This document shows, one piece after another, positions 10,938 through 22,234 of a stretch of 64,000 nucleotides of DNA. The notes under the pieces were generated by a model that did not search any database, was not told where the DNA came from, and saw nothing but the letters and a program-made list of their open reading frames with translations. This stretch comes from Cristatella mucedo (taxonomy: Eukaryota; Bryozoa; Phylactolaemata; Cristatellidae): positions 868,001 to 932,000 of the forward strand of contig WPIO01000094.1 of assembly GCA_009760855.2 (NCBI GenBank). The letters run 5' to 3'. The stretch's first letter is position 1; the number at the start of each line of letters is the position of its first letter. Both the position numbers and the translations under genes were made by a program.

Positions 10938-12245
10938 GCTTATAATAATAATAATAATAATAATTCACTTGATAAAGCGTCCTCAGAGAACTTAATCTCT
11001 TTCTAGGCGCTTTACATTTGATGCAAAGGGAAATGCAATTAAATGGTAAGTAAAATCATGCTTGACAAACAAACAAAACGAATAACATGGTTAGGAGTGA
11101 CATGCACAGGGTCAGCATGCAAATGTGGTTAGTGGCAGCATGCACAGTGTCAGCACGCACAAGCACATCAAGGACGAATCACAGGGACCCACTAAATGCT
11201 GTCCTAAATAGGTGTGTTTTTAAGTTCCTTTTAAATGTGGTCAGGTCAGGGGATGTTCTGATGCAGGTCGGGAGGGAGTTCCAGGCTTTGGGAGCATACG
11301 AACTAAATGCACGGTCTCCAAAGGATTCAAGGTTTATACGAGGTATTTCTAGACTGTTGGACTCCGAAAAGCGGGTGGTAGGATGCTTGGCCTGATGGGG
11401 TAGTATATCTGAAAGATAGGCTGGAGCTATAGAATGAAGGGACCTAAAAGTGAGCGACAAAACCTTGAAGTCAATCCGTTGCTTGACTGGTAGCCAGTGC
11501 AGGTCGGCGAGAATTGGAGTGATGTGGCAACTGCGAAGCTCACGACAGACAAGCCTAGCTTCAGAGTTTTGCACCAGCTGCAATCGCCTGATCGCACATG
11601 CTGGTAGGCCAGTAAGCAGTGAGTTGCAGTAGTCGAGACGGGATGTCACGAATGCATGGACCAACTTAGACGTGGTATCCTTATCTAAACAAGCCTGAAT
11701 TTTAGCAATATTATGAAGCTGAAAATAGGCAGATTTGACCATGGAGCTGATATGGTCGTCTAACAAGAGGTCGCTTTGGAATATGACACCTAGATTTCGA
11801 GCTGATTCGACAGGAGATATGCTGGCAGAGCCAATTTTCAGCGTCAGCCTTTCCAATTTCTTAATCACACTGGGTTTGCCCATAACTAGTAAGTTAGTCT
11901 TGTCATCGTTCAGTTTTAGAAAATTTGCAGTCATCCATGTGCAGATGTCATCAATGCATGCAGCAAGTGAGTTTAGAGAATTTGAGGTGCTCGAAGGCTA
12001 GGAGGGATCAAAGCAAAGGTACAACTGAGTGTCATCTGCATAGAAGTGAAAGCCTAGATTGTGCTTGGCAATCACATCAGCAAGAGGGAGAGTATAAACC
12101 GTGTAAAGAACCGGACCTAGCACGGAGCCCTGAGGTACTCCATATTTCAGAGGTACTTCAGATGATCTTTGTCCATTCACGTCAATACTCTGGAGTCTCC
12201 CACTGAGATAGGACCTGAACCACTGCATGGATCTAGAACACACTC
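10938..12245 (-). mobile_element. CR1-like LINE, 5'-truncated, with reverse-transcriptase C-terminal half
   Basis: Minus-strand copy with (AAT)n at its 3' end (10938-10963). The coding part includes the reverse-transcriptase YADD box ([10 protein letters not shown], 12030-12060) and PQGSVLGP, then a single open frame at 11179-11934 ending ...FSGSL. The 81-aa frame at 11998-12243 is separated from it by one break. It is truncated 5' of the catalytic core and cannot mobilise itself. Confidence 0.93.
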
Positions 12246-12419
12246 TGCGATCACCTGTGATTCAGCATGATTAAGAAACTTATGCCTGGTTCATGCCCTG
12301 GTCTGACACGATGTGACCTGATGAGTTTTGGGCGACTCGAGTTCCTCGACAGACTTTAGGACTCCATCTTCGAAATAAAGATGGCCACCCCCTCAGTGGG
12401 CTATCCGGAGAGCGATTTT

Positions 12420-12890
12420 AGCAAAGAGTATTACAAGGATCTGTTCTAGGTTCAATTTCCTGCACAGTGTAACTTCTCAACATGCTCTTCTTTCTCACTG
12501 GGTACCTCTTCCCCGTGGAATCGCCTAGATGCGCAATCTGGGCTTTCGTTGCTATGTAGATAATTTGCTGCTTTCCCAGTCTTTTGATTGCTTCCTACTT
12601 TCAAGCATCCCAAATTTTCTCAACTCACTTGCAGCATGTATTGCGTAAGTTGTTACAGTTCGATTAGAGGTAACTCTCTCAGTCTGTAGGATGGGAGACA
12701 AATTAATGTTTTTGATTAAACCTGCAAAGTTTTCATCGCCAGTCTGAACCCTGTAGCCTACGCACGAAATCTGAGAGTACCATTCCAAAGTGACCTTTAT
12801 CTAATGGCCATATCAGCTCTAGATTCAAGTCGGACTCGTTACAACAACATCATATTGCTAATCTGACATGTTTAGCCTAGGGTGCTGTGT
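12420..12890 (+). mobile_element. Old CR1-like reverse-transcriptase fragment
   Basis: Degenerate sense-strand match to the reverse-transcriptase middle region of the local CR1: positions resembling the YADD region near 12550, TCAACTCACTTGCAGCATG at 12618-12636, and CAAAGTGACCTTTATCTAATG at 12785. Many stops. Confidence 0.55.
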
Positions 12891-13099
12891 CTTAGTCTAG
12901 GCATTTGTACTCACATAAGGACTTCTGTAACCGTAGCAGCGGGCTCTCCTACTCTGTCTCTTACACAATCTTCTGCTCTTGTGCAATAAATAAATATATG
13001 CTTTTCACTTTCTCTTATGGTTAAGTGCTCCACTTTAACGATCGAGGTCAAGATGAATGTCTTTTGTCCTTTTAAATAAACAAATAAATACTAGCTGAT

Positions 13100-13250
13100 T
13101 AAACAGCCTCTTTTTGTATAGCTACAGAAGAGCCTTTACGGCTATCACCACCGCTTGCAGTGGCGTTAACGGATCGCCCACCACAGGAATCGAACCCACG
13201 ACCTCGGGACCGAGGTCGTGAAAGCAACTGCCTTATCTTTTGATACTGTG
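13100..13250 (-). mobile_element. SINE-B copy
   Basis: Reverse orientation. Contains GAACCCACGACCTC (box B complement), CACCGCTTGCAGTGG and AGAAGAGCCTTTACGGCTATC, all shared with copies at 26.4, 33.0, 33.6 and 54.4 kb. Confidence 0.65.
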
Positions 13251-13491
13251 TTTTAAGTTCCTATGTTCACAAACCCTATAGCTCTACCAAGTGACATCAA
13301 GGTATTGAAGATATTGAAAAAGAGGCTAAAAACCTATGTGTACTTACTAACAGCGGATTGCTGCTCCAGAAGTGGGCCACTACCTGCCAATGCATTGTCA
13401 AAGCATGAACGACTCCGAGCTCACTTTTGTCAGCAATGACTCGAATTTCATGAGATCGCTAGCTAAATCTGTTTGTTTTCCGTGCTGCCAG

Positions 13492-13789
13492 GTGCTCCTC
13501 CATATGTGAGAAATATCCATACTCTGTAACCATCAAAGGTGTCGGTCTGTCAACCGACGACATATCAGTTGGTGCCTGTAGCCAGGCGGCCATCTTCGAC
13601 AAGGTCTCAGCACAGCCTGAATCGATCTTCATTAAAAGCAGCATGGAGAAGCAACTCAGCGTGGCTGATGATGTCGTCGGCGACAGCTCGCCAGGAGGCA
13701 GTGGTGACGAGGGCAACACACACCGTGACGATGCACTTCTCACGGGGGCTGACTTGAAGGCAGCCGCGGTGCACTGTCTGCCCAGCGAT
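13492..13789 (+). CDS. HEN1 methyltransferase, exon 3 of those found
   Basis: The acceptor is GTGCTGCCAG. The first base completes the Trp codon split at 9169. The exon reads ICEKYPYSVTIKGVG and then GACSQAAIF, matching the end of the HEN1 methyltransferase domain, where a YxYSV...GVG...CSQ-A-F pattern is conserved. It continues into a low-complexity acidic and Ser/Gly stretch (VVGDSSPGGSGDEGN). The donor is GAT|gtgagt, phase 0. Confidence 0.9.
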
Positions 13790-13901
13790 GTGAGTATGTA
13801 GTGAGTATGCCTCGGATTGTCTGCAGATGGCCCACTTCAAGTTGTACCTCATTGTTCGCCCACTTAAAGCTTCCTGACTCGTCTTTCTTATCATCGTGCA
13901 G

Positions 13902-14072
13902 CTGCTGCTGCAAACGATGGCTTCACCCGTCACTGCTGCCACGTCCTTGGCAACCGCTGACACCGGTAGCTCACAGACGTTGCAGCCGGATGGAGAGCTC
14001 GTGACCGGCTCGAGTTGCAGCACCCATTCTGCCACCCTTGCCACCTGTATGACCGTCCATCCGTACTGCCTA
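13902..14072 (+). CDS. Probable HEN1 linker exon
   Basis: A 57-codon open exon lies between CATCGTGCAG and CCTA|gtaagt, with phase 0 at both ends, so it keeps the frame of the preceding exon (112-bp intron). It encodes a Ser/Thr/Ala-rich linker (MASPVTAATSLATADT) with no domain. It is assigned by splice compatibility and position only, and could be alternative or skipped. Confidence 0.6.
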
Positions 14073-14286
14073 GTAAGTGAGCTGCCACGGCTTTGGACAC
14101 GGCCATCAGGTACCTGGCCATTCGCTCCTGAAAAGCATGCAAACAATGCTTCACAGTAGGCAGTGTCTTGTTAGCTTGTTTTGATTACTTGCAATTCATG
14201 ACTGCCAGTCGTTCTGCAAATCGGCCTCCCAAAGAAGGTCGCAGCCTGGCTGATATAGACGATGGTAGTACCTTGTGTGCGTGCGT

Positions 14287-14330
14287 GGGAGAGAGAGAGA
14301 GAGAGAGAGAGAGTGTGTGTGTACATGTGT
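14287..14330. repeat. (GA)n(GT)n microsatellite
   Basis: GAGAGA run followed directly by GTGTGT. Confidence 0.9.
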
Positions 14331-14679
14331 GGATGTGGTGCTTGCTCACCCTTGTGCACCCCCGAGCATATTTAGTGGCATATCTGCTTGTGCTTGACTG
14401 CCGGGAATTCAGAGTTTGTAGAGTTTTTTATCCATTATGCTAGTCACTTTAAGGGTCTCGGCACAGCCGAAACACATTTCAGCAGTGTCGCAGTGGCAGC
14501 CTGTCTAATCGGTAGATGCTACTGTCTGACACTGCCGAGACATGTGCACTAGAGAGTGCTTTTCTTGCTGGTGCACACCCGGCTGGTGCTTATCCCGGCG
14601 GTGAACATCTAAACTGAGCACCTTGCTTCAAAACTCGGCAGGTAGGCTTGTCAGTCAGTTGTGGACTTTAAAAGTGCCT

Positions 14680-14995
14680 GATTGCACCACTTCTCACCGA
14701 CTTGCACTTGCTGCCCATCGTGTAGTGCTTCGACTTCAAGGTTTTGTCACCAGCTCGTAGGTCCTTTCATTCTCTTCCTCCTGCCTGCCTGCCTGAAATA
14801 CTTCTTAATCAGGCTTCCCATTGTGCGACCTGCTCCTCTGACTCAAGTCGTTCATCTGCACCTCTGACGAGCTTCAAATCACTTGGAGATCGTGCCTTCA
14901 TTTCGGATGCACCTACACCCCTGGAACTCACTACCGGCGAGCTTCACCACACGACTTGACATGTAAAAAGAAGGCAAAAAACCTGCCTCTCTATT
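14680..14995 (+). mobile_element. Old CR1-related fragment
   Basis: Diverged match to the reverse-transcriptase C-terminal region: CACCACTTCTCACCGACTTG at the start, later TGACTCAAGTCGTTCATCTG and a CCTGGAACTCACTACC-like end. The same older subfamily recurs at 35740-35890 and 58900-59330. Confidence 0.6.
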
Positions 14996-15007
14996 ATAAA
15001 TAGCATT

Positions 15008-15382
15008 GAATAATTGTAATAATACATTTGATATAGCAAACTCAGTCTCTTTCTAGGCACTTTACATTTGCTGCAAAGAAAGCACGATCGAATGGTTAGT
15101 GATAGTATGCTCAATGACAACAACCATAACATGGTTAGGGTTAACATGCACTGGGTTAGCATGCAAATATGGTTAGTGGCAGCATGCACAGTGTGAGCAG
15201 GCATAAGCACGTCAAGGATGAGTCACTTGTACCTACTAAATGCTGTGATAAATAGATGTTTTTCCTTAATTTTTAAATGTGGTCAAATCAGGGGATGTCG
15301 TGAGAAAATTTGTAAGTGAGTTTTAGGCTTTGGGAGCAAATGAGCTAAAGGCATGGTCTCCAAAGAGGTTCGTACGAGGTAA
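15008..15382 (-). mobile_element. CR1-like LINE 3' fragment
   Basis: Plus strand starts at the tail complement (ACTCAGTCTCTTTCTAGGCA) and runs through the 3' UTR to CATGGTCTCCAAAGAGG. A second copy follows in the same orientation. Confidence 0.8.
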
Positions 15383-15835
15383 TAATAATAATAATAATAA
15401 TAATAGTAATACATTTATATGGTACCCTCAGAGAGCTGAATCTCTCTCTTGGCACTTTTACAGATGCTGCATAGAAAGCATGACCAAATGTTTGGTGGTA
15501 ACATCCGCAAGTAGTAGGCACAGCCTAAGCAGGTACAGCCTGCACGAAAAAGGCGAGTATCAAAGAGCCACCTTTACATGCTGTAATAAATCGGTGCTCT
15601 GCAAAGCTTCTTTTAAATAATGTCATATCCGGGACGTTGTGACGTACATCGGTAGTGAGTTCCAGGCTTTGTGAGCATATCGAACTAAAGGCACGGTCTC
15701 TGACGAGATATAGGTAATTGATAAGATTCTGGAATGCCGGTTATAAGATGCTTAGCCTGGTAGGTGAGCAGATCTGATTGGTAGGCTGAAGCAAAAGAAT
15801 TAAGTGACCTAAAAGTGAGTGACAGAAATGTACTC
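15383..15835 (-). mobile_element. CR1-like LINE 3' fragment
   Basis: Begins with (AAT)n and GGTACCCTCAGAGAGCTGAA, then a diverged 3' UTR and a C-terminal coding remnant ending near GTGAGTGACAG. Confidence 0.75.
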
Positions 15836-16113
15836 TGTCCGTGTGAATTTTTCCCTTGTATGCATAATGTGTGCTGAAATTGCACTTGCCAACAACACTA
15901 ACCAATCTATAGACTAACTTTCTGGCAATTGCAGTATAATGTATCTGGGTCTGTAACTCCTTAAAGCTACAAAGACTAAGTGGTTGTTACATAGGAAAGT
16001 TGCTTTTAGAGCAGTCCGAGCATCTAGGTATGCATGTTCGTGAAGTGCCTAGACTACATATGTAGTTCTCTTGAGGTTTCGTCCGAATTCTTGAATATTT
16101 ACCATTGCATGCG

Positions 16114-16204
16114 GCTAGCTGCCGTCGCCGCATGAAGCAGTCATAGGCTAGCTGCCGTCGCCGCATGAAGCAGTCATAGGCTAGCTGCCGTCACCGCATG
16201 AAGC
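16114..16204. repeat. 33-bp tandem repeat, about 2.8 copies
   Basis: Unit GCTAGCTGCCGTCGCCGCAT plus GAAGCAGTCATAG, repeated with one change (GTCACC) in the last copy. Confidence 0.9.
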
Positions 16205-16284
16205 TACAGTCCTCCTCGAAAGGTCCTCTTCGAAAGCAAGCGACCTCTGAAATTGTTGGTGGAGGACATTAGCCTATCTATAGC

Positions 16285-16443
16285 CCATTCGCTATGGAAT
16301 GGCCCGAAGTTTTACCTTTTAAATTTAATTTAGTAATTTAATAATTTAGTAATTAAATTTTAAATTTTAAATAAATATAGATATAGATATATAGATCTAT
16401 AGCTATATGGCTATGGAATGGCCCAAATGTTTACCTTTTAAAA
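16285..16443. repeat. Short direct repeat flanking an AT-rich stretch
   Basis: GCTATGGAATGGCCC followed by TTTACCTTTTAAA occurs on both sides of about 90 bp of AT-rich sequence (TTTAAATT and ATAGATATAG runs). It looks like a local duplication or the scar of a small insertion. Confidence 0.6.
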
Positions 16444-16919
16444 ACAGCCTGTAAACTGATAAACACACCGTTGTGTACGCATACGAATCCTAGCGAGTTG
16501 CCTTGAAATCTTATCGTCAAGCCACGTCAGTCATGCCAGACTGTAGCCTGACATCGGCTTGGCATTGGCAAAGCTCTTCTCGATGAGAAATACCTTCTCA
16601 GTGAGCTCAAGAACTTCCTTGCCAAGTGCTCTCAACTGTGGCTTCTACTTGCAACTGATATTTTCCATTGATTAATGCAACGAGCACTGCCAGTCAATGT
16701 TAACTATTATTTCCTAAATGATGGCATAGCTTCAGAGGCACTCCTAGTATATGGTATACCCGGGGACGAACTACACAGATGGCGCCACCCACCCAGTATT
16801 GGATACCCATTTTGGTGCCCCTAGCACCCCCAGATTCAGTGCCGCTGATCTAGTGTCCGGGGACATGTGCCCCCCTGCCCCTACGGTATGCCTCCGCATA
16901 GCTGAATTATGGATGCTAC

Positions 16920-17745
16920 ATAATAATAATAACGCACTTGATAAAAACCCAGAGAACTCAATCTCTTTCTAGGCGCTTTACATTTGCTGCAAAGGAAAAG
17001 GCCACTGAATGGTGAGCAATATCATGCTTGAAAAATAACATGAATAACATGGTTAGGGGTGGCGTGCACAGGATCAGCATGCAAATGTGGTTAGTGGCAG
17101 CATGCACAGTGTCAGCACGCATAAGCACATCAAGAACGAATCACAGGGACCCACTAAATGCTGACCTAAATAGGTCTATTTTTAAGTTCTTTTTAAATGT
17201 GGTCAAGTCAGGGGATGTTCTGACGCAAGTCGGGAGTGAGCTCCAGGCTTTGGGCCCTTTGCAGCAAATGTAAAGCACCTAGGAAGAGATTGGGTTCTCT
17301 GAGGGCGCTTTATCAAGTGCATTATTATTATTCTTATACGAACTAAATGCACGGTCTCCAAAGAATTTGGGGTTTGTACGAGGTATTGGTAAACTGTTGG
17401 ATTCCGAAAAGCGGGCGGTACGATGGTTGGCCTGGTGGGGGAGTAGATCTGAGAGATAGGCTGGAGCCAAAGAAGGAAGTGACCTAAAAGTGAGCGACAA
17501 AACCTTGAAGTCGATCCGTTGCTTGACTGGTAGCCAGTGCAGGTCGGCTAGAAGTGGTATGATGTGGCAACTGCAAGGCTCACGACAGAGAGGCCTAGCT
17601 GCTGAGTTTTGCACCATCTGTAATCTCCTGATTGCACATGCCGGTAGGCCAGCAAGCAGTGAGTTACAGAAGTCAAGACGGGATGTCACAAATGCACCAT
17701 ACAATTGCCTGCTGCTAGATGATGAGGTTTCAGTCTGGCTCCTTT
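16920..17745 (-). mobile_element. CR1-like LINE 3' portion, itself interrupted
   Basis: (AAT)n at 16920, tail, 3' UTR and C-terminal coding region. The frame around 17340-17750 reads SDLLPHQANH. At 17255 an opposite-orientation CR1 tail (17255-17332) interrupts the copy; the host copy resumes at about 17333. Confidence 0.9.
17255..17332 (+). mobile_element. Nested CR1 tail-only insertion (about 78 bp)
   Basis: CCCTTTGCAGCAAATGTAAA...AGAGATTGGGTTCTCTGAGG...(ATT)n. It sits inside the opposite-strand CR1 copy, splitting a segment that is continuous in other copies. Confidence 0.85.
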
Positions 17746-18070
17746 GAAGCACAGACAGATTATAAACACTTGGTGATTCGACAGTCGTATGAGTAGCATG
17801 ATATTAATGTGTGAATAATTGTAAATATTGTCATGGAAACATGGCAGAGATTATCTCCATTGTGCCAAGATTTATGACTGTGGACAGTGGCAGAGCCGGG
17901 ATTTTCAGTTCGGGACAAGCCCTGAAGACAGCGATGAAAGCATGGGCAATTGCAAGTCTTATATTAAACGTGTGAGCGGCAGCTGTGTATAGGTTGAAAG
18001 TGTGTGATGATCTCTTCATTCATCGCCATTGGGGCTGTTTCTTTCTCAACATACCACAGCTGTGCTTTGC

Positions 18071-18658
18071 TCAGATAGTCTGTTCCCATCGTCGTTCGAA
18101 GGCGTGTCTTGATAACTTAAACGTGCAAAACACTTGCTCGGCCTTAGCTGCTGACACTGGCAGATTAAGTCGCACCAGCTTGTGCAGTAAGTCACAGTCG
18201 GCCACCGCACGACGGCGCCAGCATGACTGCAAGTTCGGGAAGCATCCTGGCTTCTTTACTGCCGGGTTCGGATCTATTTTCTGATGACATTGTGAAGCTT
18301 CTGTCTCAAGGCAATTGTCTCGACGTCTGCAAAGTCGAGCTTGTGGAATTTGGTTGCATGCCCAACAAGATCGTCGATATTGAATGCAGAGAAGTGTTGA
18401 TGAGGGGAGATGCAAGCAGCTAGGCAGAGCATCTCTGTGGATTCCTTGTCAATCGGACAGCCTCATTCTGGCTTTATATCGTCAATTGATGAGTAGACCA
18501 AGTCCGCATGGAAGAAGTGTTCGTTGTTGTTCGTGTGATCATTTCGACGAAGCCGACCGTTGGATGTGGTCAGTGCCTGTCGGATATAGTCAGCTGTCAT
18601 GTCGGGCACCTTGATCGCATGCAGCTCACGGAACTTCTGCACATTTATCAACTGATCA
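18071..18658 (-). pseudogene. Decayed hAT (ZMYM/TTF-type) transposase C-terminal remnant
   Basis: On the minus strand, three consecutive blocks resemble the C-terminal half of hAT transposases of the ZMYM1/TTF-finger group: a segment ending FFHADLVYSSIDD (about 18475-18660), then MLCLAACISPHQHFSAFN (about 18370-18420), then the dimerisation motif LLHKLVRLNLPVSAAKAEQV followed by FCTFK (about 18100-18200). A TGA near 18463 and further breaks disable it. A CR1 copy truncates its 5' side at about 18660. It lies antisense inside a HEN1 intron, so the plus-strand frame at 18223-18423 is a shadow. Confidence 0.7.
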
Positions 18659-18659
18659 C

Positions 18660-19732
18660 CGTACCTTTGCTTTGATCCCTCCCAGCCTTCGAGCACCTCG
18701 AATTCTCTCAACTCACTTGCTGCATGTATTGATGACATCCGCACATGGATGGCAGCAAGTTTTCTAAAACTAAACGATGAAAAAACTAACTTACTAGTTA
18801 TGGGCAAACCCAGTGTGATTCAGAAATTGGAAAGGCCGACGCTCAAAATTGGCTCTGCCAGCATATCTCCTGTCAAATCAGCTCGAAATCTAGTTGTCAT
18901 GTTCCAAAGTGACCTTTTGTTAGACGACCACATCAGCTCCATGGTCAAATCTGCCTATTTTCAGCTTCATAATATTGCTAAAATTCAGGCTTGTTTAGAT
19001 AAGGATACCACGTCTAAGTTGGTCCATGCATTTGTAACATCCTGTCTTGATTTTTGTAACTCACTGCTTGCTGGCCTACCGGCATGTGCAATCAGGCGAT
19101 TACAGATGGTGCAAAACTCCGCAGATGGGCTTGTCTGTCGTGAGCGTCGCAGTTGCCACATCACACCCCTTCACGCCGATCTGCACTGGCAACCAGTGAA
19201 GCAACAGATCGACTTCAAGGTCTTGTAGCTCTCTTTTAGGTCACTTCATTATTTGGCTCCAGCCTATCTATCAGATCTGCTCCCCCACCAGGCCAAGCAT
19301 CGTACCACCCACTTCTCAGAATCCAACAGTTTACCAATATCTCGTACAAACCTCAAATCCTTGGAGACCGTGCATTTAGTTCGTATGCTCCCAAAGCCTG
19401 GAACTCCCTCCTGACTTGCATCAGAACATCCCCTGACTTGACCACATTTAAAAAGAATTTAAAACCACACCTATTTAGGACAGCATTTAGTGGGTCCCTG
19501 TGATTCGTCCTTGATGTGCTTATGCGCGCTGACACTGTGCATGCTGACACTAACCACATTTGCATGCTGACCCTGTGCATGTCACCCCTAACCATGCTAT
19601 TCCTTTTGTTTGTTTTCAAGCATGATTTTACTCACCATTCAATTGCATTTCCCTATGCAGCAAATGTAAAGCGCCTAGAGAGAGATAAATGAATTATATT
19701 TATTAAGTTCTCTGAGGGCGCTTTATCAAGTG

Positions 19733-19775
<43 letters not shown>
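18660..19775 (+). mobile_element. CR1-like LINE, 5'-truncated
   Basis: Sense copy from just after the reverse-transcriptase YADD region (TTTGATCCCTCCCAGCC) through a nearly open frame (18749-19228, ending at a TAG after DFKVL) to the 3' UTR, tail and a long (ATT)n. A 17-bp AATGAATTATATTTATTA-like insertion disturbs the tail near 19690. Confidence 0.93.
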
Positions 19776-19938
19776 GCCAGCCGTCTGAGTCCCTGCTAGA
19801 GCCTGAACACTGCAGTCGAGCTAGTGCATGGAGCAACAATATCATGATCCTGCTTTGGCAACGCCTTCGATAACTCATGCACAATCAATAGCAACTGTGC
19901 GATGAGATGTAAGGTGATGAGATGGGTTGCCTTGATTT

Positions 19939-20178
19939 TCAGCTCAGCCGTGATCTACCATTCTTTTCGACTTGCTTAATGACTTCATGGGTCGGGCAAA
20001 TACGTCGATTAAGCGATGCAGTGTTCGCCAAAATTATGACTACCACATATCTCCTGAGCTCACGAGTAGCCTCCTGGTTCAGATCCGTCGCGACCTGCAG
20101 CTCGTTGATCAGGTCCTGTACTATCTCCTTTTGCTTACAGAGCAGTTTGCCGTTGCTCATGCCAGAACCCGTCACCAT
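19939..20178 (-). CDS. Unrecognised ORF (79 aa)
   Basis: Open frame with a helical, charged composition (KQKEIVQDLINEL, then NQEATRELRRY). It has no recognised family and no clear splice sites. It may be a fragment of another decayed element in the HEN1 intron. Confidence 0.2.
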   Translation of the reverse strand: MVTGSGMSNGKLLCKQKEIVQDLINELQVATDLNQEATRELRRYVVVIILANTASLNRRICPTHEVIKQVEKNGRSRLS

Positions 20179-20365
20179 ACTGGTAAAGTCAGTGACCGAT
20201 TCGAAGAAGGTGGCTGTGTCGGGATCCGATTTGACCCGACTAGACTAGGGCTCCGACCTGAGTAATGGCCCCCTGCTTATTTGACTCCTGAACTGAACGA
20301 TGACTAGATAGTGCTAAGTGGACAGTATCAATCTATAAGCAGGTTTGACTCACAATTAAAGTTAA

Positions 20366-20400
<35 letters not shown>

Positions 20401-20530
20401 ATTCATTTGTATAGCGCCCCAAGAGAACTTAATCGGTTCAGGCGCTTCACACATGTCTCGGGGCTCGAACTCACGACCTCAGTTAGACCTTGGCCGGGGC
20501 GAGCACCTTAACCGCTGGACCAAACCTGGC
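20401..20530 (-). mobile_element. SINE-A copy
   Basis: A (TA)n run precedes ATTCATTTGTATAGCGCCCC. The copy then has the tail complement, box B complement (GGGCTCGAACTCACGACCTC), TTGGCCGGGGCGAGCACC and box A complement (TTAACCGCTGGACCAAA). Confidence 0.92.
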
Positions 20531-21332
20531 GGATATATCAGCCGGCATGATAGCCGGTCGGCGGTGTGCACTGTAAAAAACTCCCAAGGATTGTGCCAGA
20601 ACAGCCTTTGGTACCAGCTGAAACCAGCTAAAACTCTTTCGGGCCTACGCTGGTGCACAGGCGTGTGTGCTAGACTGACTTGCTGACAGATGTTTTTGTC
20701 GTCTGGATCAAAATCAGCACTGCTGTACTTGCTTTCTGAATCTTTGCTCAGCCATGCTGTTCATTTTCTCCTGCTTTCGATTTTGGGCACTTCCTTTCAA
20801 CCTTTCCGTTGTTCCGTTTTTTACTTGTCTGTGCGTCTTTGCTGCTCACTTCCTTTATCGCAGGCAGCCGTGCACTCTGGTGTTTATGAGATGACTCTTA
20901 GTTACTAGCCGAAGGTGTATCCCCTTTCACCCACCCAAAGTTGTATGTCTCCTGATGAAAAAAGCCTCAGGACACTTCAACACTACTTTAGAAGTCTCGG
21001 CAAGCACATGAGATGCCAAAACTATGGTGACTTGCATGGGTTATAATGTGTTCCCTGAAATTGTGAGACTGCAGTTTAATCTAATGCATGCATTTAGATA
21101 ACTAAGGTAGCTAAAACCTTGGACTTAATTTTAAATAATTCTTTAATTCCTTGTTTACCAGAAAATGCTGTTCGATCTTTTTTCTTTCATCATCTCATGG
21201 AACCATATTAAACTAGTGGTTGTGAAGGCTCAAACTAGCATGCTTCAAACTCTCGATGATTGCTGCAAAAATACCAAACGTGGTTCATGAAATAGATGTG
21301 TGTAGAGTCGGATACTAGATGCATATATATCT
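20531..21332. other. HEN1 intron, nothing recognised
   Basis: No repeat or exon can be supported. A CGCAG acceptor-like site near 20863 is followed by only a short open frame (VHSGVYEMTLSY) and no donor. Confidence 0.4.
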
Positions 21333-21465
21333 TGTTTTTCAAGCATGATTTTACTTACTATTCTATTGCATATCACTTTGCAGCAAATGTAAAGCGCCTA
21401 GAAAGAGATTAAGTTCTCTGAGGGCGCTTTATCAAGTGCAATATTATTATTATTATTATTATTAC
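21333..21465 (+). mobile_element. CR1 3' UTR and tail only
   Basis: Starts at TTTTTCAAGCATGATTTTAC and ends with GCGCTTTATCAAGTGCAA and (TAT)n. No coding part. Confidence 0.9.
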
Positions 21466-22234
21466 TTCGTGGTGCTCCAGCGGTCGAAAATACCTGTGGA
21501 GAATTATGACCATGTCAGTTTTTGCCCTTTACTACAAAGGCAGGGTCATTGCAAATATTTCTCACCTGGTAAGATAACTAGGTTGGTAGTATGTCTGATT
21601 TGTTACAAATATTGCTACCTCTTACAAATCATATGCTCTGGCGACGTTTTGTTGGCCTGCAGTCCATGAAAAAATTGAATTTCCAGAGATTCAAAGCCGA
21701 CTCTTAGGGTGGGTAGACTTTTCGGGTCAGCACTGTACATATGTATGCGTGTGTCTTTTAGTTGATAGTTAGATTGCATTCAATGTTGCTATATAAAAAA
21801 AACTTTAGCTTTCGCGACTTTAGTTTATTCACAGGTTGTGCATATATTTTGAGCCGACACACCAGTTAAGCTGCCCAGTGCTTAGGTGGGGCTATATGAC
21901 TGTCGACTCGATCGTTTCTGTATTGTCTAGTGACCTCGTGGTGTATCTTGTATGCTTGCTTTGCCACTGTGTTTGCAGCTAATGCTAGGGTGGTTCGCAA
22001 AAGCAAATGTAGATGCTGTTTTTTCTGTGCTCTTCTTTGACTGTTTGCTTGGTGGACTCGTCCTTATTGGCTATTGTACATACTTGTGTAGGCAGTCGTA
22101 CGAATTAAATGCGACGTCAATAGGGATTTGCAGAATGGCTGTGTAACATTTCAGTTTCTTCTGGTCAACATCCTTTGCGAGTGCATAGTTTCTTCTGTGA
22201 ACAGTTCTCAGTGTACCCTCAGAACACGTTGTAG

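Noticed and set aside
18223-18423. Plus-strand ORF MTASSGSILAS as a HEN1 exon
   Set aside because: The opposite strand reads as hAT transposase in this interval, and the plus frame has no HEN1 similarity.
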